A stretch of DNA of 64,000 bases from Prosthecobacter debontii (GTDB lineage Bacteria > Verrucomicrobiota > Verrucomicrobiia > Verrucomicrobiales > Verrucomicrobiaceae). Made by a program: the position numbers and the translations under genes. Positions 26,458 to 36,280 of this stretch are shown here, piece by piece. Under the pieces are notes generated by a model. The model was not told the origin of the DNA. It saw only the letters and a list, made by a program, of their open reading frames with translations, and did no database searches. Within the stretch, counting starts at the first letter, position 1; every line of letters starts with the position of its first letter. Location of the stretch: NCBI GenBank assembly GCA_945869675.1, contig CAMBPS010000004.1, positions 1 to 64,000 of the forward strand. Direction: 5' to 3'.

Positions 26458-29400
26458 TTATCGACGCATGAGGAACTCGTCCAGGTTCATGACGACGTTA
26501 GCGACAGTGGTCCAGGCGGCTAACTCAGCTATATCGGCATCTTTTGGCGCTGGACCGATTGGGTCGGTGGCCATTTGTGTGGCTGACGCTTGATCTTGTT
26601 TGTAGGAGGCTAGACTTTCAGCGTGGAGTTTCATCAAAGCTGCGCGCTCTTTGGCGCTGGGCTCGCGGGCGACGCATAGGCGATACATGAGACTGATTTT
26701 GTCAGCAGCATTCATGACTTTACGGGCCATGGCCTGATGGGTTTCGATGAAGACGGGATCGTTGAGGGTCACAAAGGCTTGCAACGGGGTGTTGGTTCGA
26801 CCTCGACGAATCATGCAGACTTCACGGTTGCCAGCATCAAAGGTGGAGAAGCTTGGGTAAGGGCTGTTGCGACGAATCTCGGTGTATAGACTGCGGCGGT
26901 GTTTGTCTTCTCCTTCACTGAGAGTCCAGTCGTTGCTGCGACCAAAGGCAGTGCTTAAGCCAATATTCGGAGCAATGGGGCGAACGCCTGGACCATACAT
27001 TTTTGCGCTCAATAGACCACTCACCGCTAGCGCCTGATCGCGCAGCAATTCGCCCGTGGGTCTGAAACGAGGTCCGCGCGCTAGCAGCCGATTATCAGGA
27101 TCACGCTCGGCGAGATCAGCAGAGGTGATCGATGTTTGGCGATAGGCACGAGTCATCACCATGAGTTTGATCATGTGTTTCATATTCCATCCGCTGTCCA
27201 TGAATTCTGCGGCGAGCCAATCAAGCAATTCAGAATGAAAGGGTAGATCTCCTTGGCTGCCAAACTCCTCGCTGGTGCGGACGATACCGACTCCAAAAAG
27301 CGTTTCCCACAAACGATTCACTTGGACTCGTGCAGTGAGAGGATTGTCACGACTCACGAGCCAGTTAGCCATGCTGAGCCGATTCTTGGGGGCATCTTTA
27401 GGCAAAGGATGAAACACAGCAGGCGTTGCCTCATTCACTTCATCACCGAGCGCCTGCCAGTTGCCGCGAAGTTGTACTTTCGTGACTCGGCGCTGTTTGG
27501 GATCCAGATCACGCATGATCGGCACGGTGACAGGTTTGATGGCAGCAAGTTCTTGGTTCGCAGCTGCAAGGCGCTTGCGCTCAGAGGCGGATTCCTTAGC
27601 CAGGTTTCGCACATAGTAGTCGGTGACGAGTTTTTGCTGGTCTGGTGTGCGTTTGGACGATGTGAGAGCCGCAATGACATTGGCAGGTGTTTTTGCCGCC
27701 AGCTGCACGCGGGCGTCACCGCTGACGCTGAGGCGGAAGTTGCCGAGTGTGTGCCGCTTGTGCTCACTCTTCTGGTCCAGCGTGACCCGTAGCATCGCTC
27801 CTGTAGGCACGGCGATGGGTGAACTGGTCAAAAGGGTAAGCGTGTGCGGTTTGCCATGAGCTCCGCCGACGGCCCATCCTTTGCTTTTCGGCGACAGGAA
27901 GTTTGACGCCTCAAAACCGCTCTGTTCATCATCCGCCAAAGCCGCAGTGAAGCTTATCGGCACTGGGCCGGCAGTTGCAAAAACCCTATCTTTCTCGGGC
28001 GCGGGCGTGGGGCTGCTCTTCCACAGAGTCTGCCGCTTTTCATCAAGCAGCAAGACCTGAAAGCCATCTAGTCGGCTGCGTACAGCTCCGTCTGTGCGGT
28101 TCCACACCACGATGCGCTCGATGGGCACCGTCGCTTCCAAACGCACTTCCCAGTAGGTCACTGTGTCCTCACCGCCTGTATGAGCCACGCTACCTTTCTG
28201 ATAATCGCCGTCAGTGTTGTTATCGATGGCGCGGCGGGCCACGGCACTCGTATAGGTGCTGCTTTGACTTGCCTTACCGGCTGGCGCGATGTTTTTGCCA
28301 CGGCTGAAAACTTGCACCTCGGCCAATTGCAGCATCTTTTTAGCACCTGGAAGCTCCACGCGAACAATTCTGGCCAGCGGAGCCGCTTTCAAATCCGGCG
28401 GCACGACTTCAGCTTTGAGGCCGGTGAGCACAAAATTGCCGAACCCAGCCTGCGGGGCTGTTTCGAGCCTGACAGCACTCAGTTTATCGTCCGTGAGCGG
28501 TAATTCGACCGTGTAGCTTGCGGTGTCCTTGTTCTTTGCAATCAAGACTCGACCATCGTTTTCGATCCTCGCATCGCTTTCGCTCATTTTGGATGGCTTC
28601 GGACTCTGCCAGCCCAAATCACGCGCAAAACCGCGGTCCCAAGCTTCGAGACCTGCGAGCCACTTTGTGTCCGGTTGAGTGAATTTCGATTCCAGTGCAG
28701 CGATCTCCGCCTTGAGCGAGTCACGCAGTTTTTTTAGATCTGGCGTTTCGAAGGCATGATAAGGAGCTTCGTCCTTTTTGTCCGCATCGGCGCTTTGATT
28801 GAGGAAGGCATAGAATTGAAAGTATTCATTGATCGTGAGCGGATCGTATTTGTGCGTGTGGCACTGCGCACAGGCCATGGTGGTGCCCATCCACACGGCA
28901 AAGGTGGTATTCACTCGATCAATCACTGCTGCATTGCGGAACTCTTCGTCATCTGTGCCGCCCTCGTTTTGGGTCATCGTATTGCGATGAAACGCAGTAG
29001 CGATGAGTTGATCATCGGTTGGATGTGGCAGCAGGTCACCTGCGATCTGTTCGATGGTGAATTGATCAAAGCGCATGTTGGAATTTAGAGCGCGAATGAC
29101 CCAATCACGATAAGCCCAGATCTCACGCGGTTGATCACTCGGATAGCCAGAACTGTCCGCATAACGGGCGAGATCTAGCCATTGAGAAGCCCAGTGTTCG
29201 CCAAAGGTTGGTTTGGCTAGGAAGTGATCGACGAGTTCGGCGTAAGTTTTGGGCGATAAGTTTTGAGTGTTTAAATCGGGGCGAAAGCGTGCAAGCTCAT
29301 CAAGTGTCGGAGGCAAGCCGGTAAGATCGAGGGCGACACGCCGAACCAAGACGGCAGCATCAGCTTCCGGTGAAAAGGTGAGCTTTTCTTGGCTTAACCG

Positions 29401-29850
29401 CTGACCCAAAAAAGCATCAACGGGCGCAATATCCTCGGACTTCCCGCTTGGTTCCAGCACTGGCACCGCTGGTCGCTTCACCACTTCATAACTCCAATGC
29501 TTTCCCCAGGGTGCGCCTTGTTGGATCCATTGCTTCAATAAAGCGATCTGAGCCGCTGAGATCGTTTTGTGTTGCTTGGGTGGCGGCATGATCTCATCTG
29601 GATCTGTCGAAACAATGCGCTGGATTAGCGCACTTTTTTCTGGATCACCAGGAACCACGGCGATGACGCCCTTGTTGTCAGCCTTAGCTGAGGCCTCCTC
29701 ATCGAGGCGCAGTCCAGCTTCACGTTTTTTCTCATCGGGCCCATGACAGAAGAAACAGTTCTCTGACAAGATCGGCCTGATCTCACGAGAGAAATCAACA
29801 GCTCCAGCAAAGCCTGCAAAGGTGAAGAAAAGAACGATGGCGTGACGCAT
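26458..29850 (-). CDS. Secreted planctomycete-type cytochrome with DUF1549, F5/8C-like and DUF1553 domains
   Basis: From the ATG at 29850 (MRHAIVLFFTFAGFAGAVDF, a clean signal peptide; six more upstream codons are possible) the protein has 1130 residues. The order is PSCyt1 with haem motif C32-FF-C35-H36, DUF1549 (LGQRLSQEKLTFSPEADAAVLVRRVALDLTGLPPT near 125-160, CAQCHTHKYDPLT near 327), a discoidin-like galactose-binding region (KASQSSTYTSAVARRAIDNNTDGDY), a coiled segment, and DUF1553 (MANWLVSRDNPLTARVQVNRLW, then RRGRTNTPLQAFVTLNDP). The carbohydrate-binding-like module supports a role on polysaccharides. It differs from the 13948-16152 protein by combining cytochrome and insert domains in one chain. 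Confidence 0.9.
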   Translation of the reverse strand: MRHAIVLFFTFAGFAGAVDFSREIRPILSENCFFCHGPDEKKREAGLRLDEEASAKADNKGVIAVVPGDPEKSALIQRIVSTDPDEIMPPPKQHKTISAAQIALLKQWIQQGAPWGKHWSYEVVKRPAVPVLEPSGKSEDIAPVDAFLGQRLSQEKLTFSPEADAAVLVRRVALDLTGLPPTLDELARFRPDLNTQNLSPKTYAELVDHFLAKPTFGEHWASQWLDLARYADSSGYPSDQPREIWAYRDWVIRALNSNMRFDQFTIEQIAGDLLPHPTDDQLIATAFHRNTMTQNEGGTDDEEFRNAAVIDRVNTTFAVWMGTTMACAQCHTHKYDPLTINEYFQFYAFLNQSADADKKDEAPYHAFETPDLKKLRDSLKAEIAALESKFTQPDTKWLAGLEAWDRGFARDLGWQSPKPSKMSESDARIENDGRVLIAKNKDTASYTVELPLTDDKLSAVRLETAPQAGFGNFVLTGLKAEVVPPDLKAAPLARIVRVELPGAKKMLQLAEVQVFSRGKNIAPAGKASQSSTYTSAVARRAIDNNTDGDYQKGSVAHTGGEDTVTYWEVRLEATVPIERIVVWNRTDGAVRSRLDGFQVLLLDEKRQTLWKSSPTPAPEKDRVFATAGPVPISFTAALADDEQSGFEASNFLSPKSKGWAVGGAHGKPHTLTLLTSSPIAVPTGAMLRVTLDQKSEHKRHTLGNFRLSVSGDARVQLAAKTPANVIAALTSSKRTPDQQKLVTDYYVRNLAKESASERKRLAAANQELAAIKPVTVPIMRDLDPKQRRVTKVQLRGNWQALGDEVNEATPAVFHPLPKDAPKNRLSMANWLVSRDNPLTARVQVNRLWETLFGVGIVRTSEEFGSQGDLPFHSELLDWLAAEFMDSGWNMKHMIKLMVMTRAYRQTSITSADLAERDPDNRLLARGPRFRPTGELLRDQALAVSGLLSAKMYGPGVRPIAPNIGLSTAFGRSNDWTLSEGEDKHRRSLYTEIRRNSPYPSFSTFDAGNREVCMIRRGRTNTPLQAFVTLNDPVFIETHQAMARKVMNAADKISLMYRLCVAREPSAKERAALMKLHAESLASYKQDQASATQMATDPIGPAPKDADIAELAAWTTVANVVMNLDEFLMRR

Positions 29851-29952
29851 GAGTACGGTTAAGGGCAAAAGATACGGACTACTGCATCGATTCTTAACTC
29901 ACAAAATAAATGCCTCACGCTTGATTCGCTCGATCTTTGGTAAGATAGCCTC

Positions 29953-30390
29953 TCACTTCTTCTCAGCCTCGGGTTTGCATTTGCAGAGCCATTCGGCATT
30001 GGAACATTCTTCACAGATGGCCGTGTTGTATTCCAGACGGGCAGTGATGGCTTTAGTCTCAGGCGTTTTCTTGAATTGCAGGATAAGCCACTCACCCGCC
30101 TTGACGACTGGAATAACAAACCCTTTGGCATCCTTTTCCACGGTCAACTTTTGCGGTGCGGCACGATCTCCGGTCACAGCAGTGAGCGTCTGCTCATTCA
30201 TCGTGACGGGTTTCATGTTTTTATCCAGCACGGCAATGTGAAATAGGTCTCCCTTCACGATGACTTCACCATGCATGGTTTCGTCTTTACTGAACTCTAA
30301 AATTCGACCCCCATTGGGGCCAAGTTCGACGCCTTCATGAGCAAAGGATAGTGTGGTGATTAGGCAAAAGAGGAGGAGTTTGGTTTTCAT
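29953..30390 (-). CDS. Small periplasmic accessory protein of the heavy-metal efflux operon
   Basis: A 145-residue exported protein (signal peptide about 1-17, then HEGVELGPNGGRILEFS). The middle has beta strands typical of a small sandwich (EVIVKGDLFHIAVLDKNMKPV). The C-terminus has four Cys in ICEECSNAEWLCKCKPE, a plausible metal-binding site. The start overlaps the end of the RND pump gene by four bases (ATGA), making it the last gene of the operon. It may be a periplasmic metal chaperone by analogy with CusF, but I see no true CusF motif, so this is inference from position and composition. Confidence 0.75.
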   Translation of the reverse strand: MKTKLLLFCLITTLSFAHEGVELGPNGGRILEFSKDETMHGEVIVKGDLFHIAVLDKNMKPVTMNEQTLTAVTGDRAAPQKLTVEKDAKGFVIPVVKAGEWLILQFKKTPETKAITARLEYNTAICEECSNAEWLCKCKPEAEKK

Positions 30391-33300
30391 GGGTTTGCGG
30401 GTTGGGTTTGGATGTAGCTAAGCGCGGCCTTTTGGCCGAAAAGATAAAAGACAGCGGGCGTGACCATCAGATCAAGCAAGGTACTGCTGACGAGTCCACC
30501 GACAATGACGACGGCGACGGGATGAAGGATTTCTTTGCCGGGTTCATGGGCTGCCAGCAACAAAGGGATGAGTGCAATGCCAGCACTGAGCGCCGTCATT
30601 AAAACGGGGACCAGCCGTTCAAGCGTTCCACGCACAATCATCTGTCGCGTAAAGCCTTCTCCTTCACGCTCCATCAAATGCAGATAGTGACCAATCATCA
30701 TGATGCCATTGCGGGCAGCGACACCACCCACAGCGATGAAGCCTACAATCGTGGCAATGCTGATGTTGTTGATCAGCATCCAGGTCAGCGCTAACCCCCC
30801 CATGAGAGCTAGCGGGATGTTTAGCATGACTTGCAAGGCTAGTGATAAACTGCGGAAGTAGCTGTAAAGCAATACAGCAACCGCGATGAGTACAAGGCTG
30901 AAGTAGAAGATGATGCGTTTGGCAGCGGCTTGCTGAGCTTGAAACTCGCCTTCGAATCGCAGGAAGTAGCCTTCGGGTAAAATGACTTTTTCTTGCACCA
31001 GCGACTGCCATTGCTGGACGAGTGATTCCAAATTTCGGTCGCTCGTATTGGCTCCAATGACGATTCGACGCTGGGTGTTTTCACGATTGATGACATTGGG
31101 GCCTTTGCCTTCGCGGATCTCTGCCACTAGGCGCAAAGGGATGCGTTGCCCGCCATTGGTTTCGATGAGTAGCTCGCCTATCTTTTCCGCTGAATCCCGC
31201 CATGATTCTGGCAATCGCATCACGAGATCAATGGTACGCTGTCCCTCACGAAGTTCCGCAAGGGTTTTGCCGCCGAGTAATGTGGAGACTTGCTCATTCA
31301 GGGCACCAGGCTGGACGCCATAGGCGAGGGCTCGTTCGCGATTAATCTCAATCTTGATTTGTGGAATCGGCACCTGCGCTTCCAGATTCACATCGGTCAA
31401 CCCAGGGACCAGTTTTGCCAAATCGCGGACTTGGGCACCTTTCTCACGCAGCACCGATAAATCGGGGCCAAAGATCTTTACGGCGATCTTTGCCGAGACA
31501 CCGCTGAGCATGTGTGAGAGGCGATGACTGATGGGCTGACCAACGTTGACAAAGGTTCCAGGAATCGTTTTCAGCAGACTGCGGATCTCCGCAAAAACGA
31601 GTTCACGCGATCTGCCGCCATCATGGAACTCGACATCAAATTCATTCACACTCACGGGCATCACGTGATCGTCTTTTTCAGCACGACCTGCACGACGTCC
31701 GACGCTTTTTACTTCAGGGATGCTCATGAGAAGACGCGTGCCGACTTCGCCAATTTCGTTGGATTGAGCTAAGGAGGTGCCGGGAGCGCTGGCCAGAGAG
31801 ATGGTGGCACTGCCTTCGTTAAAAGTTGGCAGGAACTCTTTTCCCATCATTGGAACCAGCATCAATGAGCCGAGCAATAAAGTGCCTGCAAATGCCATCA
31901 CGAGCATCGGTGCACCAAGAGCCACTCGAAGGAAGGTGTGACGCACGACCCATTTCATGCCACGAACTAAAACTCCATCCGAATGCACGCCAGCCTTTGG
32001 TTTTAAAAGCAGGGAGCAAAGCACAGGAATGACCGTGAGACTGACGATGAATGAAGCTGCCATGCTGGTGATCGTGGCAATGGCGATGGGTATAAAGAGA
32101 CGGCCTTCAATCCCCTCTAAACCCAGGAGAGGCAGGAAGACCATGATGATCAAGACGGTGGCATAAAGAATGGAATTTCGCACCTCCGCCGAGGCGCTGG
32201 CGATCACTTCAAGAATGGAACGTGGCTGTGGATCACTTCGGCTTTCACGCAATCTGCGCCAAACGTTTTCGACATCGACAATGGCATCATCGACGACCAT
32301 GCCGATGGCAACAGCCAGCCCACCGAGGGTCATGGAATTGACGCTGACACCCAAGGCTTTGAAGATCAGAATCGTTACGGCAAAAGACAATGGCATGGCC
32401 ATCAGCGTGATGGCTGTTGTCCTGAAATTGAGCAAAAAGAGAAACAAGATCATTGCGACCATGATCGCACCATCACGAATGGCTTCCTTGAGATTACCGA
32501 TGGCATGTTCGATGAAGTCGCCCTGGCGAAATAGGATCTCCGCAGTCACTCCAGCAGGCAGGGTTGGGCGCAGTTCTGCCAAGGCTTCTTCGATGCTGCG
32601 AGTGAGTAGTAGAGTATCAAATCCCGGTGCTTTATCGATGCTAAGCACGACCCCCATGCTGCCATTCACACTAGCATCTCCGCGCATGGGTTGCACAGCG
32701 TTTTTGATTTCTGCCACGTCACTGATGAGCACAGGCCGATCTTCAACCATCTTGATGACGGTTTTGGCGATATCTTCAAGCCGGGTCGTCATGCCGAGAT
32801 TACGCACCATGATTTCACGCGGTCCGGCTTGCAGGTAGCCACTGGTGGCATTGCCCGCTGACTTACTAACGGCTGCCTCGACTTCTTCAAAGGTGATGCC
32901 AAAGGCGGCCAAACGCTTTGGATTTGGCTGCACCTGAATCTGTTTCACACCGCCACCAATGGTCAGGACTTCGGCAACACCGCGAATGCTTTGCAGACGG
33001 CGTTTGATGGTCCAGTCAGCCAGTGTCCGCAAGTCCACAGGAGCAACCTTTCCATCCTGACTGCGCAGCCCTACGAGCAGGATCTCACCCATCAGCGATG
33101 AAACGGGGGTCAAGCCTGACTTGGCTTCTTTAGGCAAGGAACTAAGCACCGACTGCATTCGCTCCTGTACCAGCTGCCTGGCCCGATAGATGTCTGTGCC
33201 CCAGCCAAATTCTGCAAACACAAGTGACAGACCAACATCCGAATTGGAGCGCAAGCGATCCAGACCACCGACTCCTTGAACGGCACTTTCCAATGGCTGC

Positions 33301-33497
33301 GTGACCAGTGTTTCCACCTCCTCGGGAGCCAGGCCTGGTGCTTCGGTTAAAAGGGTGACCGTCGGCTTCGTCATGTCTGGCAGGACTTCGACAGGCAACT
33401 GGGTCAGCGTTTGCCAACCAAACACAAGCACGACTAAAGCCACCATCAGAACTAGGGGTCGATGATGGAGAGAGAACCGAATGAGATGATTTAACAT
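30387..33497 (-). CDS. Heavy-metal efflux RND pump, CusA/CzcA family
   Basis: The 1036-residue inner-membrane proton antiporter has full RND architecture: TM1 at about 15-30, a first periplasmic loop, a central TM bundle, a second loop (MMGKEFLPTFNEGSATISLASAPGTSL near 555) and a final TM bundle. The charged TM4 motif reads AIGMVVDDAIVDVEN, unlike the DFGxxxDGA of zinc/cobalt CzcA, so the transported ion may not be the CzcA set; I do not assign it. It exports metal with the adaptor (upstream, 7-base overlap) and the TolC-like protein at 34982-36184. Confidence 0.93.
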   Translation of the reverse strand: MLNHLIRFSLHHRPLVLMVALVVLVFGWQTLTQLPVEVLPDMTKPTVTLLTEAPGLAPEEVETLVTQPLESAVQGVGGLDRLRSNSDVGLSLVFAEFGWGTDIYRARQLVQERMQSVLSSLPKEAKSGLTPVSSLMGEILLVGLRSQDGKVAPVDLRTLADWTIKRRLQSIRGVAEVLTIGGGVKQIQVQPNPKRLAAFGITFEEVEAAVSKSAGNATSGYLQAGPREIMVRNLGMTTRLEDIAKTVIKMVEDRPVLISDVAEIKNAVQPMRGDASVNGSMGVVLSIDKAPGFDTLLLTRSIEEALAELRPTLPAGVTAEILFRQGDFIEHAIGNLKEAIRDGAIMVAMILFLFLLNFRTTAITLMAMPLSFAVTILIFKALGVSVNSMTLGGLAVAIGMVVDDAIVDVENVWRRLRESRSDPQPRSILEVIASASAEVRNSILYATVLIIMVFLPLLGLEGIEGRLFIPIAIATITSMAASFIVSLTVIPVLCSLLLKPKAGVHSDGVLVRGMKWVVRHTFLRVALGAPMLVMAFAGTLLLGSLMLVPMMGKEFLPTFNEGSATISLASAPGTSLAQSNEIGEVGTRLLMSIPEVKSVGRRAGRAEKDDHVMPVSVNEFDVEFHDGGRSRELVFAEIRSLLKTIPGTFVNVGQPISHRLSHMLSGVSAKIAVKIFGPDLSVLREKGAQVRDLAKLVPGLTDVNLEAQVPIPQIKIEINRERALAYGVQPGALNEQVSTLLGGKTLAELREGQRTIDLVMRLPESWRDSAEKIGELLIETNGGQRIPLRLVAEIREGKGPNVINRENTQRRIVIGANTSDRNLESLVQQWQSLVQEKVILPEGYFLRFEGEFQAQQAAAKRIIFYFSLVLIAVAVLLYSYFRSLSLALQVMLNIPLALMGGLALTWMLINNISIATIVGFIAVGGVAARNGIMMIGHYLHLMEREGEGFTRQMIVRGTLERLVPVLMTALSAGIALIPLLLAAHEPGKEILHPVAVVIVGGLVSSTLLDLMVTPAVFYLFGQKAALSYIQTQPANP

Positions 33498-34615
33498 GGG
33501 GGCATCTCCTTCCGCTTTATGATCGCTAGGATCAAAAGAACCAGGAGCAGACCACTGGTGCCTGCAAAGAAGATCGTGAGATTAGTCGAGTTCTGGCTGC
33601 CGTGTTCATGAGCATGGTCTTCATCATCGCCATTCGCCGCGAGTTGTTCTTTGGTCATTTCTGAGCCATCTTCATTGTGTGCATGGCCATGAGCGGCATC
33701 CAGTGCTTCTTTGAGTGAAACGCTGCCTTTGCCTGCAAAGGCAAGGGCATACGCACCGCGGGTAACCACCTCATCTCCGGGGAAGAGGCCTTTCACGACT
33801 TCGACATACTGGTCATTTTGCGCGCCGATTTCAATGCTGGTTTTGACAAAAGCATTTTTTAAATCGTAGTCTTTAATGTACACAAAACGCTCTGCCGCAT
33901 CGCCCTGAACAGCTGAGCGTGGAATGGACATCACGCCTTCACGCTGATTCACGACGAGACTAAACTCGGCTTTCATTCCTGGGCGTAAGAGCTTATCGGG
34001 ATTGGGCACGTGGAAAGCGGCTTCGAGCGTTCCAGCCACTTCATCTGCTATGGCCGCAGTGTGCACAAGCTTGGCTTCAAAGACTTGCTCGGGCAGGGCA
34101 TTAACGCGGATATGCGCTTTGTTACCGATCTTTAATTTACCCGCCAAATGCTGAGGCACATGAGCCACGGCTTCGACGGTATTGAGATCCATGATTTCGA
34201 TGAGCTCTTGGTCCGGCGAGACAGGCTGACCTTGGGCGATGTTTACTTTGGAAACAAGGCCGCTGATCGGTGCGACAAGCTTGATGACTGGCGGTGGATC
34301 GCCCGGCTGACGGCTCTCCACCCAAGCAACTTCAGCATCCACTTCGACCTCTTGATGAGGTATGACCAAGACTGAAAAGGCCCGCCCTGGAATACGGCTG
34401 CTGACAATGGCGCGATTGCCCGGCAAGACCTCAATGTGACCAAGGGAAAAGACGGTTTCTTCAAACGTGGTCTCTTCGGCTTCGACAAACTCCAGTTGCA
34501 GATTGACCACCGCAGCGGGTTCAAGAATGACGGTATTGTCCAAGCGTGCAGAATCAGCAGCCTGTAATACGACAGCCGACAGTAGTGCCAAAGGGAAAAG
34601 AGATTTTAAAGACAT
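33491..34615 (-). CDS. RND efflux periplasmic adaptor with His-rich, membrane-anchored C-terminus
   Basis: A 374-residue CusB/CzcB-type membrane-fusion protein: signal peptide (1-20), first beta-barrel strands and lipoyl-like region (VAPISGLVSKVNIAQGQPVSPDQELIEI near 114-142), a barrel domain, and a membrane-proximal domain (SIPRSAVQGDAAERFVYI). Unusually it continues into a metal-binding-like stretch (AHGHAHNEDG and DDEDHAHEHG, about 305-340) and then a hydrophobic helix (FFAGTSGLLLVLLILAII), so it may be anchored at both ends of maturation and hand metal to the pump. It overlaps the pump gene by 7 bases. Confidence 0.9.
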   Translation of the reverse strand: MSLKSLFPLALLSAVVLQAADSARLDNTVILEPAAVVNLQLEFVEAEETTFEETVFSLGHIEVLPGNRAIVSSRIPGRAFSVLVIPHQEVEVDAEVAWVESRQPGDPPPVIKLVAPISGLVSKVNIAQGQPVSPDQELIEIMDLNTVEAVAHVPQHLAGKLKIGNKAHIRVNALPEQVFEAKLVHTAAIADEVAGTLEAAFHVPNPDKLLRPGMKAEFSLVVNQREGVMSIPRSAVQGDAAERFVYIKDYDLKNAFVKTSIEIGAQNDQYVEVVKGLFPGDEVVTRGAYALAFAGKGSVSLKEALDAAHGHAHNEDGSEMTKEQLAANGDDEDHAHEHGSQNSTNLTIFFAGTSGLLLVLLILAIIKRKEMPPC

Positions 34616-34625
34616 GAGGAGACCA

Positions 34626-34976
34626 TTAAAGATTCACACCTGCAATTTTCAGCAGGCGCATGGTGAGGAAGTAGAGAACCACGGTGAGGATGACGCCCGA
34701 GCCAAAGGCGGGCCAGAAGCCGCCGAGTTTTTTGATCAGCCAAGGCATCATGATGAACATGGGTAGCGTGGGCAGGACGAACCAAAAGGTGCCAAAGGCA
34801 TGTCTGCCGATAAGCGCTGAATCCTTGGTTTCTGCATAGAGCCAGATGAAGGCTAGAAGTGATGTCAGGGGCAATGAGTGGATGATGCTGGCCGCGGCGT
34901 TGTTACGCTTGGCAATTTCGGTCACGAGGACGATGACCCCTGCACTGAGGAAGAGTTTGATCAGGTAGTAGCTCAT
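34626..34976 (-). CDS. DUF3147 family small membrane protein
   Basis: The 116-residue protein has four hydrophobic helices and the family pattern LLSAG..VLVTEIAKRNNAAASIIHSLPLTSLLAFIWLYAETKDS. DUF3147 proteins have no known function but are common in metal or multidrug efflux loci. Here it lies between the outer-membrane gene (5-base gap) and the adaptor gene (10-base gap), so it is part of the metal efflux operon. Confidence 0.8.
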   Translation of the reverse strand: MSYYLIKLFLSAGVIVLVTEIAKRNNAAASIIHSLPLTSLLAFIWLYAETKDSALIGRHAFGTFWFVLPTLPMFIMMPWLIKKLGGFWPAFGSGVILTVVLYFLTMRLLKIAGVNL

Positions 34977-34981
34977 AGGAT

Positions 34982-36184
34982 TTAAGGATGACCGATAGCG
35001 GATTCGTAGCGGATGCGGGCGAGATGAAAGTCCCGCGCTGCGTCCAGAGCGGCGGATTCAAGTTGCAGGCGTTGATCACGGGCGCGGAGCACGGTGAGCA
35101 GATCCGTTTGGCCGGACTCATAGGCTTTCTCTAGCTTGCTGGTTTGCTCGATGACGAGAGGCAGCAGTTTGTCTCGGGTGTCACTGACAAGCCCAGCATT
35201 CGCCTCCATCTCACGGCGTGCCGTATCGGCTTCGCCAGTGATTTGCACCGCTAGAGCTTCCGATTCAAGCCTGGCACGTTCGGCACTTGCTGCCTTCTCT
35301 GCGATCTCTCCCTGATTGCGATTCCAAAACGGCAATGGGATGGAGAAACGGAAACCGACAAAGCCTGTGCGTTCCGTATGTCGCGGTGTCACATCTTGCT
35401 GCTCGCGCGAGGCGAAGAAACCAGCACTAACGTCGGACATGCGCCGAGCATTGGCGAGTGCTGAGTCGGTTTGTGCGGCTTCAACTTTGGTTTGCGCAAG
35501 CTGGTAATCCGCACGCTTCTGCCAAGCTTTCGATGGTGGCAGTGTGAGCGTTGGCAAGTCGCCGCTGAGGGTCAGGGTGGCTTGGGGATTGAGGCCGAGC
35601 ATGGGTTTGAGCTCACCGCGCAGACTCACGCTTTCGATCTCGATGCGGCGCGCTTCCAGCAACAGGCGCTGGGTGTCCACTTGTGCCTGCGCGGCATCGA
35701 GCGGCGATAGCTCACCGGCTTTGGCGCGGTCTTTGGCGAAGTCGGAGAGCTTCTGTGCCAGCGCCGTCTGTTGCTGGCGTAGAGCACGTTGCTTTTCCAA
35801 AGCAAGCAGCTTCACAGCTAAGCTACGTGCGGCGGCGATGTAGCGCCTTTCGACATCACGCACTTCATGTTCAGCAGCGGTGACAAGTTGCGAGGTGAGC
35901 TTCTTTTCTAGAGTGAGACGATTGGTCAGCGGAAAAGACTGATCAATGCCAAACACGGTGGTGCGAGGACTGACACGGCTTTCGTTTTGGAAGCTGGTAT
36001 CGAGGGTCGGATTGCTGAGCCGACCAGCCCCGAGTTGGCGTCCACGAGCTTCGTCAATGCTCAGACGGGCTGCTTTAAGTGCGGGATGGTGAGCGCTCAC
36101 GCGCGGGGCAATATCCGACAATGAAAGAGTGATGGAGGACGCCACCAGTGGACAAAAAAGAAGAATGCAAAAGACACGAACCAT
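34982..36184 (-). CDS. TolC/CzcC-like outer-membrane efflux protein
   Basis: A 400-residue outer-membrane channel of the TolC family with a signal peptide (about 1-17) and the two long repeated helical hairpins of the family (ALKAARLSIDEARGRQLGAGRLSNPTLDTSF near 36-66; LEKAYESGQTDLLTVLRARDQRLQLESAALDAARDFHLARIRYESAIG at the end). CzcC-type proteins are a little shorter than TolC, as here. It forms the exit duct of the metal pump and is the second gene of the operon after the His-rich protein at 36281-36712. Confidence 0.9.
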   Translation of the reverse strand: MVRVFCILLFCPLVASSITLSLSDIAPRVSAHHPALKAARLSIDEARGRQLGAGRLSNPTLDTSFQNESRVSPRTTVFGIDQSFPLTNRLTLEKKLTSQLVTAAEHEVRDVERRYIAAARSLAVKLLALEKQRALRQQQTALAQKLSDFAKDRAKAGELSPLDAAQAQVDTQRLLLEARRIEIESVSLRGELKPMLGLNPQATLTLSGDLPTLTLPPSKAWQKRADYQLAQTKVEAAQTDSALANARRMSDVSAGFFASREQQDVTPRHTERTGFVGFRFSIPLPFWNRNQGEIAEKAASAERARLESEALAVQITGEADTARREMEANAGLVSDTRDKLLPLVIEQTSKLEKAYESGQTDLLTVLRARDQRLQLESAALDAARDFHLARIRYESAIGHP

Positions 36185-36280
36185 GAGACAAAAGCTAAAG
36201 AGTTAAGGGCACGAAAATGATGCCTGTGGTGAGAACAAAAACCAGCCACCATCGTCGTGGGTGGCGGCGGCAGATGAATC

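Noticed and set aside
32170-32838. A 222-codon plus-strand frame inside the RND pump gene
   Set aside because: Antisense shadow; Ser/Thr/Met/Arg-rich without recognisable features, whereas the minus-strand frame is a full RND pump.
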